Origin: Planctomycetota bacterium
GTDB taxonomy: Bacteria > Planctomycetota > UBA1135
Direction: 5' to 3'
Length of the DNA stretch: 64,000 bases
NCBI GenBank assembly: GCA_002705055.1
Contig: PAHY01000022.1
Coordinates: forward strand, 1 to 64,000
The position numbers were made by a program, and so were the translations under genes. The first letter of the stretch is position 1, and every line of letters begins with the position of its first letter. The notes beneath the pieces are model-generated. The model was not told the origin of the DNA and ran no database searches. It worked only from the letters and a program-made list of their open reading frames with translations. Positions 39,925 through 47,689 of this stretch are shown one piece after another.

Positions 39925-40500
39925 CTAGCGGTTGAGGATCGCGGTCACCTCGGCGGTGACGTCACGCTCGGGGTGAATCCAGAAGGTGGTGCGGTTGCGC
40001 AGCAGGTCGCGCGCCGCGTTGGGGTTCTCCCAGGGAATCACCGCGTTGGTCAGCGGGCTGATCACGATGTGCTCGTAGCCCTTCTCCTGCGCCAGGATCT
40101 CGACCGCATTCTGGATCATGCGCTGGGCCTCGAAGGCCAGACCTTCGTTGACCTGGCCCGCGGCTTCGGAGAGCAACTCGAACTCGGACTTCAGATTCTC
40201 TTCGCGGATCGCCAGGTTGACCTGCATCTTCCGATACTCGGCAGTCCCCTCTTCCAGCAGCTGGAAGGTGGCGTTGTCCTCGTCGAACTTCTCCTTGCGG
40301 GCATTCCAGTCATCGCCGAGCGCGCGGATCGGCCCCATGCGGTCCTGCCGCATCTGGTCGAAACGGGCGACCCCGACCAGCGCCTGGTCGATGTCGACGT
40401 AGTAGGTGCCGGCCGTGACTTCGGCGGTGCCGAGGCTGTAACCGGTGACTCCCCCAGCGAAGGCGCCGAGGACGAGGATCAGAGAGTGTGGGATTCGCAT
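39925..40500 (-). CDS. Skp/OmpH-like periplasmic chaperone
   Basis: A 191-residue exported protein with an N-terminal hydrophobic signal or anchor (about 1-22), a short beta strand (TYYVDIDQAL), a long helical hairpin rich in Glu, Arg and Lys (about 45-150) and a returning strand. This is the jellyfish-tentacle design of Skp, which holds unfolded outer-membrane proteins. The assignment rests on this architecture and on the position directly after bamA, the classical neighbourhood. Its start abuts the bamA stop (40500/40501). Confidence 0.85.
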   Translation of the reverse strand: MRIPHSLILVLGAFAGGVTGYSLGTAEVTAGTYYVDIDQALVGVARFDQMRQDRMGPIRALGDDWNARKEKFDEDNATFQLLEEGTAEYRKMQVNLAIREENLKSEFELLSEAAGQVNEGLAFEAQRMIQNAVEILAQEKGYEHIVISPLTNAVIPWENPNAARDLLRNRTTFWIHPERDVTAEVTAILNR

Positions 40501-42999
40501 CTAGAACTCGCCGAAGTTCAGGTGGAAGACGCGCTCGTCGTCGAAGCGCTCGTCTGCGAGCGGCCAGCCGAAGTCGAGCGCGATGGGGAATTGTGGCATC
40601 ATCGGCAAACGGATGCGAATGCCGAATCCGGCCGAGACCCGGGTGGGGTCGAGATCGCCGAAGTCGTCGCCGTAAGTGCCGGCATCCACGAAGAATGCGC
40701 CGCGCACCCACTGGAACTCGTCGACCTCCTCGCGGACGCGGGCCGACATGATCGGGAAGCGCAGCTCGGCGGTGGCGTTGAGCGAGGCCTCACCACCCAG
40801 CGGGTAGCCGCCCTGCAGACGGCCGATGCCCCGGTAGTCGAAGCCGCGCACGGTGCGCGTGCCGCCCAGCCAGTAGCGCTCGGTGTAGGGCACCGTCTCG
40901 TCCGACCACGCCCGGCGGGCCCGGCCTTCGAGGGCGATGGTCCAGTCGCGACCGAGGGTGTCTTCCCAAATCCCCCAGTACTTGCCGAAGCGCACGTCCG
41001 CCTCGAAGTAGTCGAGGTCGCCCCCCATGAACTCGCCGTTCTGGCGCAGCTCGAGGCGGATCTCCTCGGAGTCGACCGGCGAGAACTGGTCCTCGATGGT
41101 CGAGTAGGACACGCCGGTGATCAGGCTGTGCTTCCACAGACGATACTCATCATCGAGGCCGATGCCGGCGGGCGCATCCGCATCAATGTCCGCCAGGCGG
41201 ATCTTCTCGAAACGCGGTCCGGCGAAGATTGAGAAGTAGCGACCGAAACGCCGGCTGAGGGTGACACCGAAGCCGGTGCGGTCCTCGTCGTGGGTCCGCA
41301 GGAAGCGGTAAGTCTTGTAGAGATCGAGGCGCAGCCCGAGCCGCGAGATGTGCTCGCGCAGCAGGTCGGGCTCGTAGAAGCTCAGGCGATAGGTGCTGAA
41401 CTGCGAGCCGGGCGCCAGGAACAAACGCAGCGTCTGCCCGCCGCCCGTGAAGGCCTCACCCCCCAGAATCTCGCCCGCGGCGCGTCCCCAGCTGGACGGC
41501 ACGTCGGTGATGTCGAAGTTGGTCTTCTGCAGGTTGATCGAGATGAACGGGCCGCTGTTCGAGGACAGACCGCCGCCGAACAGGATGTTTCCGGTCCCGC
41601 GCCCCTCGCGGACCTCGTACTCGAGGTCGACCAGCCCCGGCTCGTTGGTGGGCAGGAAGCGATAATCGACCCACGGCTGACCGGTGCGCTCGTCGAGGAA
41701 ATAGGAGCTACCGAGCAGTCGACGGTGCGAGGACGCGGCCTCGGACATGTCGGCGAGATCGCCGGGAGACAGGCTGATCTCGCGGCGGATGACGCGGTCC
41801 TGCGTCTGCCGGTTGCCGAGGATGAGCACGTCGCGGATCCGCTTGGGCTCGCCTTCCTGAATGCGGAAGATCACGTCGATCACCCCGCGCTCGGGATCCG
41901 CGAGCACGCGCTCGGTCTGCAGCCGGAAGAAGGTGCCGTCCTGCGCCACGCCCGTGGCGCTGGTGTGACCGAGGCCGCCATAGAAGCGCCGAATCGCCCG
42001 CTCGTCGCGGCTGATCCGCGACTTCTCCAGCGCGTCGCCGGTGCTCAGCTGCAGCTCGGCCAAGAGCTCCTCGGCGGAGTACTGCAGCGCCGGCGCGCCC
42101 TCGATGGGCTCGACGCCGACCTTGCCGACCGTGAACAGCTTGCCTTCCTCGATGTGGTAGGTCAGCTTGACCCGCGAATCCGAGCGGTAGTACTCGGGCT
42201 CGCGCGCCGTGATCTTGGCTTCGAGATAGCCAAAATCGTGATAGAGGCGCTCGAGGGAGACGATGTCCAGCCGTTCGGTCTCGCCCTGGACATAGGGAGT
42301 GCCCGGGAAGATGAACCAGCCCGTGCCACTCTCGACGGTGCCTTCGAGGTCGGTGCCGACCCAGCGATCGGCCAGCAGCGCCTCGTTGCCGGTGAAGCGG
42401 ATCTGGCCGACCCGCACCTTGGGGCCGCTCTCGATCCGGAAGATCACCTCGTCGTCCTCGATGCTGGCCTCCGGCGTGACCTGCACGAAGTGGAAGCCCT
42501 TGGCGCGGAAGGCGCGCTCGATGTCGCCGACCACGCGCGGCAGCTGCAGCTCGTCGACGTACTGCGCGCCAGTCAGCCCAGTGGCTAGCAGCAGCTCGTC
42601 ACGGGAGAGGTCCCCTTCGTCGTGGCCCAGGAACAGGACGCGACGGAAGGCCTGGACGGGCGCGCAGTTGATCACGACGCGGACCTTGTTGTCTCCCAGA
42701 TCCTCGACTCCGATCCCCTCGAGGCGCACGCGCAGGCGCGACCAGAGGAAATCGACGTCCTGTCGCCAGCGCGACATCAGCTGCTCCCCGGTGAGCTCTT
42801 CCCCCACCCGCAGGCTCAGCGCCGCGCGGATCTGCGCCTCGCGTGCGCCCGCGCCCTGCAGCTCGATCTCGGCGATCGTGAAGGTCTCGTTTTCGGGTTC
42901 CTGCCAGCAGTCAGGAGCCGGAAGAGCCGCGAGCCGTCCCGTTGCAAGTGCAATGCAGGAGCACAGAATCAGCCCAAGAAGGATGCGGGGATGCGACAT
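40501..42999 (-). CDS. bamA: Outer-membrane protein assembly factor BamA
   Basis: An 832-residue outer-membrane protein that inserts beta-barrel proteins. After a signal peptide (about 1-27) come five POTRA domains (about 40-450; typical openings TIAEIELQG, RVGQIRFTG, KRIRDVLILGNRQT) and a 16-strand barrel. The barrel shows the lid motif VRGFDYRG (family VRGF/Y) near 745 and a C-terminal aromatic residue (LNFGEF), the export signal of barrel proteins. It follows dnaB after 9 bases. Confidence 0.95.
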   Translation of the reverse strand: MSHPRILLGLILCSCIALATGRLAALPAPDCWQEPENETFTIAEIELQGAGAREAQIRAALSLRVGEELTGEQLMSRWRQDVDFLWSRLRVRLEGIGVEDLGDNKVRVVINCAPVQAFRRVLFLGHDEGDLSRDELLLATGLTGAQYVDELQLPRVVGDIERAFRAKGFHFVQVTPEASIEDDEVIFRIESGPKVRVGQIRFTGNEALLADRWVGTDLEGTVESGTGWFIFPGTPYVQGETERLDIVSLERLYHDFGYLEAKITAREPEYYRSDSRVKLTYHIEEGKLFTVGKVGVEPIEGAPALQYSAEELLAELQLSTGDALEKSRISRDERAIRRFYGGLGHTSATGVAQDGTFFRLQTERVLADPERGVIDVIFRIQEGEPKRIRDVLILGNRQTQDRVIRREISLSPGDLADMSEAASSHRRLLGSSYFLDERTGQPWVDYRFLPTNEPGLVDLEYEVREGRGTGNILFGGGLSSNSGPFISINLQKTNFDITDVPSSWGRAAGEILGGEAFTGGGQTLRLFLAPGSQFSTYRLSFYEPDLLREHISRLGLRLDLYKTYRFLRTHDEDRTGFGVTLSRRFGRYFSIFAGPRFEKIRLADIDADAPAGIGLDDEYRLWKHSLITGVSYSTIEDQFSPVDSEEIRLELRQNGEFMGGDLDYFEADVRFGKYWGIWEDTLGRDWTIALEGRARRAWSDETVPYTERYWLGGTRTVRGFDYRGIGRLQGGYPLGGEASLNATAELRFPIMSARVREEVDEFQWVRGAFFVDAGTYGDDFGDLDPTRVSAGFGIRIRLPMMPQFPIALDFGWPLADERFDDERVFHLNFGEF

Positions 43000-43008
43000 C
43001 AGGGAAGA

Positions 43009-44337
43009 TCAGAGGACGGGGTCGCGCACCAGGTTCTCGAAGCGCATGCACTCGGGGGTGAAGCGCAGGCGCACGTTGGTGGTCGACCCGTGGCGGTTCT
43101 TCGCCACGATCAGCTCGGCGACGCCGGCGTTCTCTTCGGTCGGCGTGTAGTACTCCTCGCGGAACAGCATCATGACGAGGTCAGCGTCCTGCTCGATGGC
43201 GCCTGATTCGCGGAGGTCCGACAGCATCGGACGGTGCGAGTCGCGCTTCTCTGCCGAGCGGTTGAGCTGAGCCAGCGCCATGACCGGAATGCGCAGCTCC
43301 TTGGCGATTGCCTTGAGAGTACGGGAGATCACCGTGACCTCCTGCTGGCGGCTCTCCGCGCGGGTGGTGAGCAGCTGCAGATAGTCGATCACGATGAAGT
43401 CGAGCTCGCCGTCGTTCTTGAGACGGCGTGCTTTGGCGCGAATCTCGGCCAGACTGGGCTGCGAGGAATCGTCGATGAACAGCTTCGACTGACTGAACTG
43501 CGAGGCCGACATCGTGATGCGCTGGCGCATGCCTGCATCGAGACGGCCGGTCCGCAGCGCGTCGTGCCGGACCCGCGCATGCGAGGACAACATACGCGTC
43601 ATGAGCTGGTCCGACGGCATCTCGAGCGAGAACAGCAGCACTCCCTTGCCGTACTCCAGCGCCAGGCGCTCGAGCATGTTGAGCGCAAAAGCCGTCTTGC
43701 CCATCGCAGGACGCGCCGCCAGCACCACCAGGTCGCCGGGGCGGAAACCCTGCAGCTCGTCGAGGTCGTTGTAGCCGGACTGCAAACCACGCGGCGAACC
43801 GTCGTGGTTGAGGATCTGGTCGAGGTACTTTTCGATCAGATCCTTGGCGCGGACCATGTTGCCGTCGACCAGCCGATCGCCGACGCCGAAGACCTGCTCC
43901 TCGGCGGCGTTGACCAGATCCTTGACGTCTTCGTGATCGCCGGATCCGACGAGGCGCTGGATGTTGCCCGCCGCCTGCAGCAGTCCGCGCTTGACCGCGG
44001 TGTCGTTGACGATGGCGACGTGGTTCTCGAGGAAGGCCAGGGAGGGCACCGCCTCCATGAGCTCAATCAGATACTCACGTCCGCCCAGTTCCTCGACCTT
44101 GCCGACCCGTTCGAGTTCGTGTGCGACCGAGACGGCATCACAGGAACCGGTCGCGCGCGCTTCGAGCTGCGACATGATCTGCATCAGCTCGCGGTGGCGC
44201 GGGGCGTAGAAATCTTCGGGGCGCAGCCGCGCGATGACATCCGGCGCGCAGCGTGGATCACGCAACACGCTGCCGAGCACGCTCTTCTCCGCGACGAGGT
44301 CGAACGGGAGCGTATCAGGGAACTCGGAGGCAGCCAT
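43009..44337 (-). CDS. dnaB: Replicative DNA helicase DnaB
   Basis: A 442-residue hexameric helicase that unwinds DNA at the fork. The N-terminal helical domain (LPFDLVAEKSVLGSVLRDP) precedes the RecA-like motor with Walker A AARPAMGKTAFALNM, Walker B VIDYLQLL and an arginine finger region (ELIVAKNRHGSTTNVRLRF). No intein is present. It has its own TATCCT box 11 bases before the ATG, placed in the tail of the terminator after rplI. The following bamA gene is only 9 bases away, so replication and envelope genes may share a transcript. Confidence 0.96.
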   Translation of the reverse strand: MAASEFPDTLPFDLVAEKSVLGSVLRDPRCAPDVIARLRPEDFYAPRHRELMQIMSQLEARATGSCDAVSVAHELERVGKVEELGGREYLIELMEAVPSLAFLENHVAIVNDTAVKRGLLQAAGNIQRLVGSGDHEDVKDLVNAAEEQVFGVGDRLVDGNMVRAKDLIEKYLDQILNHDGSPRGLQSGYNDLDELQGFRPGDLVVLAARPAMGKTAFALNMLERLALEYGKGVLLFSLEMPSDQLMTRMLSSHARVRHDALRTGRLDAGMRQRITMSASQFSQSKLFIDDSSQPSLAEIRAKARRLKNDGELDFIVIDYLQLLTTRAESRQQEVTVISRTLKAIAKELRIPVMALAQLNRSAEKRDSHRPMLSDLRESGAIEQDADLVMMLFREEYYTPTEENAGVAELIVAKNRHGSTTNVRLRFTPECMRFENLVRDPVL

Positions 44338-44348
44338 CGGGACCGACC

Positions 44349-44354
44349 AGGATA
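44349..44354 (-). promoter_or_regulatory. TATCCT -10 box for dnaB, inside the rplI terminator tail
   Basis: On the minus strand the rplI hairpin is followed by CTTTGTATCCT; TATCCT lies 11 bases before the dnaB ATG. Terminator tail and promoter box overlap, a compact way to end one transcript and begin the next. Confidence 0.5.
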
Positions 44355-44359
44355 CAAAG

Positions 44360-44390
44360 ACCGGCGGCCAGGTTTTCCCCAGCCGCCGGT
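44360..44390 (-). terminator. Hairpin terminator or attenuator between rplI and dnaB
   Basis: ACCGGCGGC and GCCGCCGGT form a 9-bp stem around a 13-base loop containing GGGGAAAACC. On the minus strand it is followed by CTTTGTAT. It could end or attenuate the ribosomal-protein transcript before dnaB. Confidence 0.65.
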
Positions 44391-44408
44391 GGAATCGGAG
44401 CGAAAGCC

Positions 44409-44885
44409 CTAGGCTTCCGCTTCTTCTTCCTCGGTCGCCTCAGCGACCACCCAGACCTTGATCTCGGTGTTCAGCTCGGCGTGGATGTGAATCGGCACCT
44501 CGTACTCGCCGACCGCGCGGATCGGCTCGGGCAGACGCACCTGGTTCTCAGCCAGCTCTAGGCCCTGTTCGGCCAGGCCGTCGGCGATGCGCTTGGCGGT
44601 GACGGCGCCGAACAGCTTGCCTTCCTCGCCGGTGCGCTCCTCGAAGGTGAGTTGCACCCCTTCCAGGCGCTTGGCGAGTGCTTCGTATTCCTTGGCCATC
44701 GCGGCGCGACGCTCTTCAGCTTCGACGCGGGCCTTCTCGATGCGCAGCATGCCGTCTTCCGAGTAGGGATAGGCCTTGCCGCGCGGGATCAGGAAGTTGC
44801 GGGCGTAGCCCACCGAAACCTCGATGACGTCGCCGACGTGGCCCAGCTCGGGCAGGTCCTCACGAAGGATCAGACGTGTCTTCAT
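44409..44885 (-). CDS. rplI: 50S ribosomal protein bL9
   Basis: A 158-residue protein: N-terminal rRNA-binding domain (LILREDLPELGHVGDVIEVSVGYARNFLIP), long connecting helix (about 40-78) and a C-terminal domain ending in an acidic tail (EEEEAEA). The ATG overlaps the rpsR stop by one base (TGATG), so the two are coupled. The order rpsF-rpsR-rplI is the common bacterial one, here without ssb between rpsF and rpsR. Confidence 0.96.
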   Translation of the reverse strand: MKTRLILREDLPELGHVGDVIEVSVGYARNFLIPRGKAYPYSEDGMLRIEKARVEAEERRAAMAKEYEALAKRLEGVQLTFEERTGEEGKLFGAVTAKRIADGLAEQGLELAENQVRLPEPIRAVGEYEVPIHIHAELNTEIKVWVVAEATEEEEAEA

Positions 44886-45076
44886 CAGTTCGCGTAGGGC
44901 AGGAGGGCCAACGTGCGGGCGTACTTGACCGCGCGCTTGAGTTGCCGCTGCTGACGCGCCGACAGACCGGTGCGCTTGGCGGAGTAAAGCTTGCCCTGCG
45001 AGTTCAGGTAGCGCTGCAAGGTCTCGATGTCCTTGAAGTCGAACTTCTGCGGGGTCTTCGGGGTGTCCTCAGTCAT
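44885..45076 (-). CDS. rpsR: 30S ribosomal protein bS18
   Basis: A 63-residue protein that binds next to S6 on the small-subunit platform. The core FDFKDIETLQRYLNSQGKLYSAKRTGLSARQQRQL matches S18. It lacks the N-terminal cysteine cluster seen in some bacteria. It lies 2 bases after the rpsF stop. Confidence 0.95.
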   Translation of the reverse strand: MTEDTPKTPQKFDFKDIETLQRYLNSQGKLYSAKRTGLSARQQRQLKRAVKYARTLALLPYAN

Positions 45077-45078
45077 GA

Positions 45079-45633
45079 CTAGGCCTCCTCCTTCTCGGTG
45101 CTCGCGGTGGCGGCTTCAGCCGGCTTCTCTTCCGACTCGCCTTCACCGTCCTTCTTAGTCTCGGCGTCGCCTTCTTCGGCATCGCCGCTCTCATCCGAGG
45201 ACTTCTCCTCGGAGGAGTCGTCCGACTCTTCGTCTTCCTCGAAGAGGGCCTCGGCCACCGGAGTGTCGTCGAGGACCGTGATGTCCTCGTCCTTGACCTC
45301 TTCGATGCCGAAGGCGAGCTCCTCGGCGGGGATCTCCTCTTCCTTCAGGAACAGGTTGCGGAACACCGGACCGAGCAGATACATCTCGTGCTTGGTCGCC
45401 GAGACGGTCTTTTCGGTGCCCTGGATCCAGCCCAGGACGTAGGTGGCGCGGGCGCGGCCCTGGATCGGGTACGCGAGCGGACGCTCGCCCCAGAAGCGCA
45501 GAACCTTGACGGTGGCGCCGTGCTTCTCGAGGGTCGACTTGACCCACTCGCGCACGGCATTGAAGCCCTGCTCACGGACTTCGCCGTTGTCGAGCAGGAA
45601 CATTGCCTGGTAGATGTACTGGTTGTCGTTCAT
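45079..45633 (-). CDS. rpsF: 30S ribosomal protein bS6 with long acidic tail
   Basis: The S6 fold covers residues 1 to about 97 (YIYQAMFLLDNGEV..LRFWGERPLAYPIQGR..VFRNLFL). It is followed by an 87-residue tail (98-184) made mainly of Glu, Asp, Ser, Ala and Lys, including EEDEESDDSSEEKSSDES. Most S6 proteins have 95-135 residues; the E. coli protein ends in glutamates that RimK extends after translation, whereas here a long acidic tail is encoded. A Shine-Dalgarno stretch (GGAAAGG) precedes the ATG. First gene of the rpsF-rpsR-rplI group. Confidence 0.95.
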   Translation of the reverse strand: MNDNQYIYQAMFLLDNGEVREQGFNAVREWVKSTLEKHGATVKVLRFWGERPLAYPIQGRARATYVLGWIQGTEKTVSATKHEMYLLGPVFRNLFLKEEEIPAEELAFGIEEVKDEDITVLDDTPVAEALFEEDEESDDSSEEKSSDESGDAEEGDAETKKDGEGESEEKPAEAATASTEKEEA

Positions 45634-45681
45634 GGTGCCTTTCCGGTCATCCGGTTTGGCTGGCGGGGAATCCCGGCAGCA

Positions 45682-46299
45682 TCACGCCTGCGGCTTGCGG
45701 CGGTTGTAGCGGGCCTGGAGGTCTTCGACGGAAGCGCCTCGCGTGGCCCAGTCTTCCGCGGCCCAGGAACAGGTCTCGAGGGTCTCCTCGATGATCGGTT
45801 CTTCGGCGGCGCGGAAGGTGTCGAGCACGAAGTCCACCGTGCTGTCGCGCGGCTCACCCACTCCGATGCGAAGCCGGGCGTAATCACTGCTTCCCAGACA
45901 CTCTTCGATGGAGCGCAGCCCGTTGTGGCCCCCGCAGGAGCCGGCCGCGCGGATGCGAAGAGCACCGAGCGCAAGGTGGAAGTCGTCCGTGACGACGAGG
46001 ATTTGTGCCGGATCGGCTTCGAAGTAGCGCAGAGCCGCTACCACGGCGCGCCCGGAAAGGTTCATGTAGGTCAGCGGCCAGAGCAGGACGAAGCTCTCGT
46101 CCTTTGCGACGAGGGCATCCGCCAGGGTCTGACCAGCGACCGAGAAGCTCTCGGGTTCGCGTTGCAGTCGATGGGCGTAAAGATCAAGAACGTCGAAGCC
46201 GACGTTGTGGCGCGTCCCGGCGTACTGCGCCCCCGGATTCCCGAGGCCGACGACGAGGCGCGGACCGCGGGGCGCAGCAGGTTCAGGCTGTGCCTCCAC
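45682..46299 (-). CDS. pth: Peptidyl-tRNA hydrolase
   Basis: A 205-residue enzyme that frees tRNA from peptides dropped by stalled ribosomes. Motifs: VVGLGNPGAQYAGTRHNVGFDVLD with the catalytic His, WPLTYMNLSGRAV, DDFHLALGALRIRAAGSCGGHNGLRSIE. A short disordered N-terminus (about 10 residues) precedes them. It follows rplY after 12 bases, the usual order. Confidence 0.95.
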   Translation of the reverse strand: MEAQPEPAAPRGPRLVVGLGNPGAQYAGTRHNVGFDVLDLYAHRLQREPESFSVAGQTLADALVAKDESFVLLWPLTYMNLSGRAVVAALRYFEADPAQILVVTDDFHLALGALRIRAAGSCGGHNGLRSIEECLGSSDYARLRIGVGEPRDSTVDFVLDTFRAAEEPIIEETLETCSWAAEDWATRGASVEDLQARYNRRKPQA

Positions 46300-46311
46300 G
46301 GGGTGCCGAGC

Positions 46312-46647
46312 CTAGTCTTCCTCGGCTTCGGCCTTCGCCTTGCGCTCGGCGAAGATGCTGCCGTCGGCGTCGCGCAGGAACTCGACGTGGAGGATGTCAT
46401 CCCCCATCGAATCCCATTGCACTTCCTGCAGGCAGACGCGGGTCTTGGCCCCTTCAAGCTCGAGCTCGAAGGCGCGGAAGCCCTTGCGAACAGCCGCGTC
46501 AAACTCGCGGCGGTTCACGGTGATCACCTGGGTGGGCTGGCCCCCGCCGGTGATGTTGGCGGGCATGCCGCCTTCCTGGCGGACTTTCAGAGCCGCGCGG
46601 GTACCGGATTGGTCGCGCGCGGTGACAGTCAGGACGGTGGTTTCCAT
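46312..46647 (-). CDS. rplY: 50S ribosomal protein bL25 (short form)
   Basis: A 111-residue protein that binds 5S rRNA. Start at ATG 46647 (METTVLTVTARDQSGT). The fold pattern RAALKVRQEGGMPANITGGG..VNRREFDAAVRKG and ILHVEFLRDA is that of L25/CTC, without the large C-terminal TL5 domain. A TACAAT box lies 36 bases upstream; the upstream in-frame codon at 46698 lies beyond that box and is not used if it is the promoter. Confidence 0.9.
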   Translation of the reverse strand: METTVLTVTARDQSGTRAALKVRQEGGMPANITGGGQPTQVITVNRREFDAAVRKGFRAFELELEGAKTRVCLQEVQWDSMGDDILHVEFLRDADGSIFAERKAKAEAEED

Positions 46648-46683
46648 CGGTTCGGATCGCTGGTCCCGAAATTCGGGCCGAGC

Positions 46684-46689
46684 ATTGTA
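46684..46689 (-). promoter_or_regulatory. TACAAT -10 box for rplY
   Basis: On the minus strand GCGCTACAAT lies 36 bases before the ATG at 46647 and 12 bases after the prs stop. This would be an internal promoter for the rplY-pth-rpsF part of the block, with a normal-length leader. Confidence 0.45.
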
Positions 46690-46701
46690 GCGCCGCAATC
46701 C

Positions 46702-47646
46702 CTAACCGAACAGAGCCGAAACCGACTCCTCGCGGTGGATCCGGGTAATCGCCCGGGCCAGCAGCGGAGCCACCGAAACCGCCCGCATCCGATCCGGGAT
46801 GTCCCCCCGCAGCGGAATGGTGTTGGTGACCAGAATCTGCTCCGCAGGGCAGTTTTCGAGCCTTTCCCGGGCCGGACCGCACAGAACCGCGTGAGTCGCG
46901 GCGATGAAGACCCGGGCGGCGCCCTTGTCCTTGAGGATCCTGGCCGCCTCGGTAATCGTGCCGGCGGTCGAGATCATGTCGTCGGTCAGCAGCACATCGG
47001 CCCCGTCCACCTCGCCGATGATGTTCTCCATCACCACCGAGTCGCCGCCGGTGCGGCGCTTGTCGACGATCGCCAGGCCGCAGTCCAGCGCTTTGGCCCA
47101 GGCCCGGGCCAGCTTGACCCCGCCGACGTCCGGGCTGCAGATCACCAGGTTCTCGAGGCCGAACTGCTGGATCTCCTCCTGCAGCACCGGGCGAGCCCAG
47201 AGGTGATCCACCGGGATGTCAAAGAAGCCCTGAATCTGCTGGGCGTGCAGATCTACCGTGAGCACCCGATCCACCCCGGCCGAGACCAGCATGTTGGCCA
47301 CAACCTTGGCCGAGATCGGCACCCGGCCCTCGTCCTTGCGATCCTTGCGGGCGTAGCCGAAGTAGGGCATCACCGCGGTGATCCGGCCGGCCGAAGCACG
47401 CCGCAGCGTGTCGACCAGCAGCATCATCTCCATGATGTACTCATTGACCGGCGGCGAAGTGGGCTGGACCAGAAAGACGTCCGCCCCGCGCATGTCATCG
47501 TTGACCTTGATGTCAATCTCGCCGTCCGGGAAGCGGCCGACGTAGGCCGAAGCCAGCGGGACATCGAGATGCGCGCAGATCTCGTGAGCCAAATCCGGGT
47601 GCGCCGTCCCGGAGATGACTTTGAAGCGTTCGTAGCCGAAGGCCAT
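46702..47646 (-). CDS. prs: Ribose-phosphate pyrophosphokinase
   Basis: A 314-residue class I PRPP synthetase making phosphoribosyl pyrophosphate from ribose 5-phosphate and ATP. Motifs: LASAYVGRFPDGEIDIKVND, YFGYARKDRKD, VDLHAQQIQGFF, CSPDVGGVKLARAWA and the PRPP loop LLTDDMISTAGTI. Standard length. It sits between glmU and rplY, a common bacterial order. Confidence 0.97.
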   Translation of the reverse strand: MAFGYERFKVISGTAHPDLAHEICAHLDVPLASAYVGRFPDGEIDIKVNDDMRGADVFLVQPTSPPVNEYIMEMMLLVDTLRRASAGRITAVMPYFGYARKDRKDEGRVPISAKVVANMLVSAGVDRVLTVDLHAQQIQGFFDIPVDHLWARPVLQEEIQQFGLENLVICSPDVGGVKLARAWAKALDCGLAIVDKRRTGGDSVVMENIIGEVDGADVLLTDDMISTAGTITEAARILKDKGAARVFIAATHAVLCGPARERLENCPAEQILVTNTIPLRGDIPDRMRAVSVAPLLARAITRIHREESVSALFG

Positions 47647-47689
47647 GGGATGCTGGAGGGGGAATCGGGGGGATTGCCGAGGGGATCGG

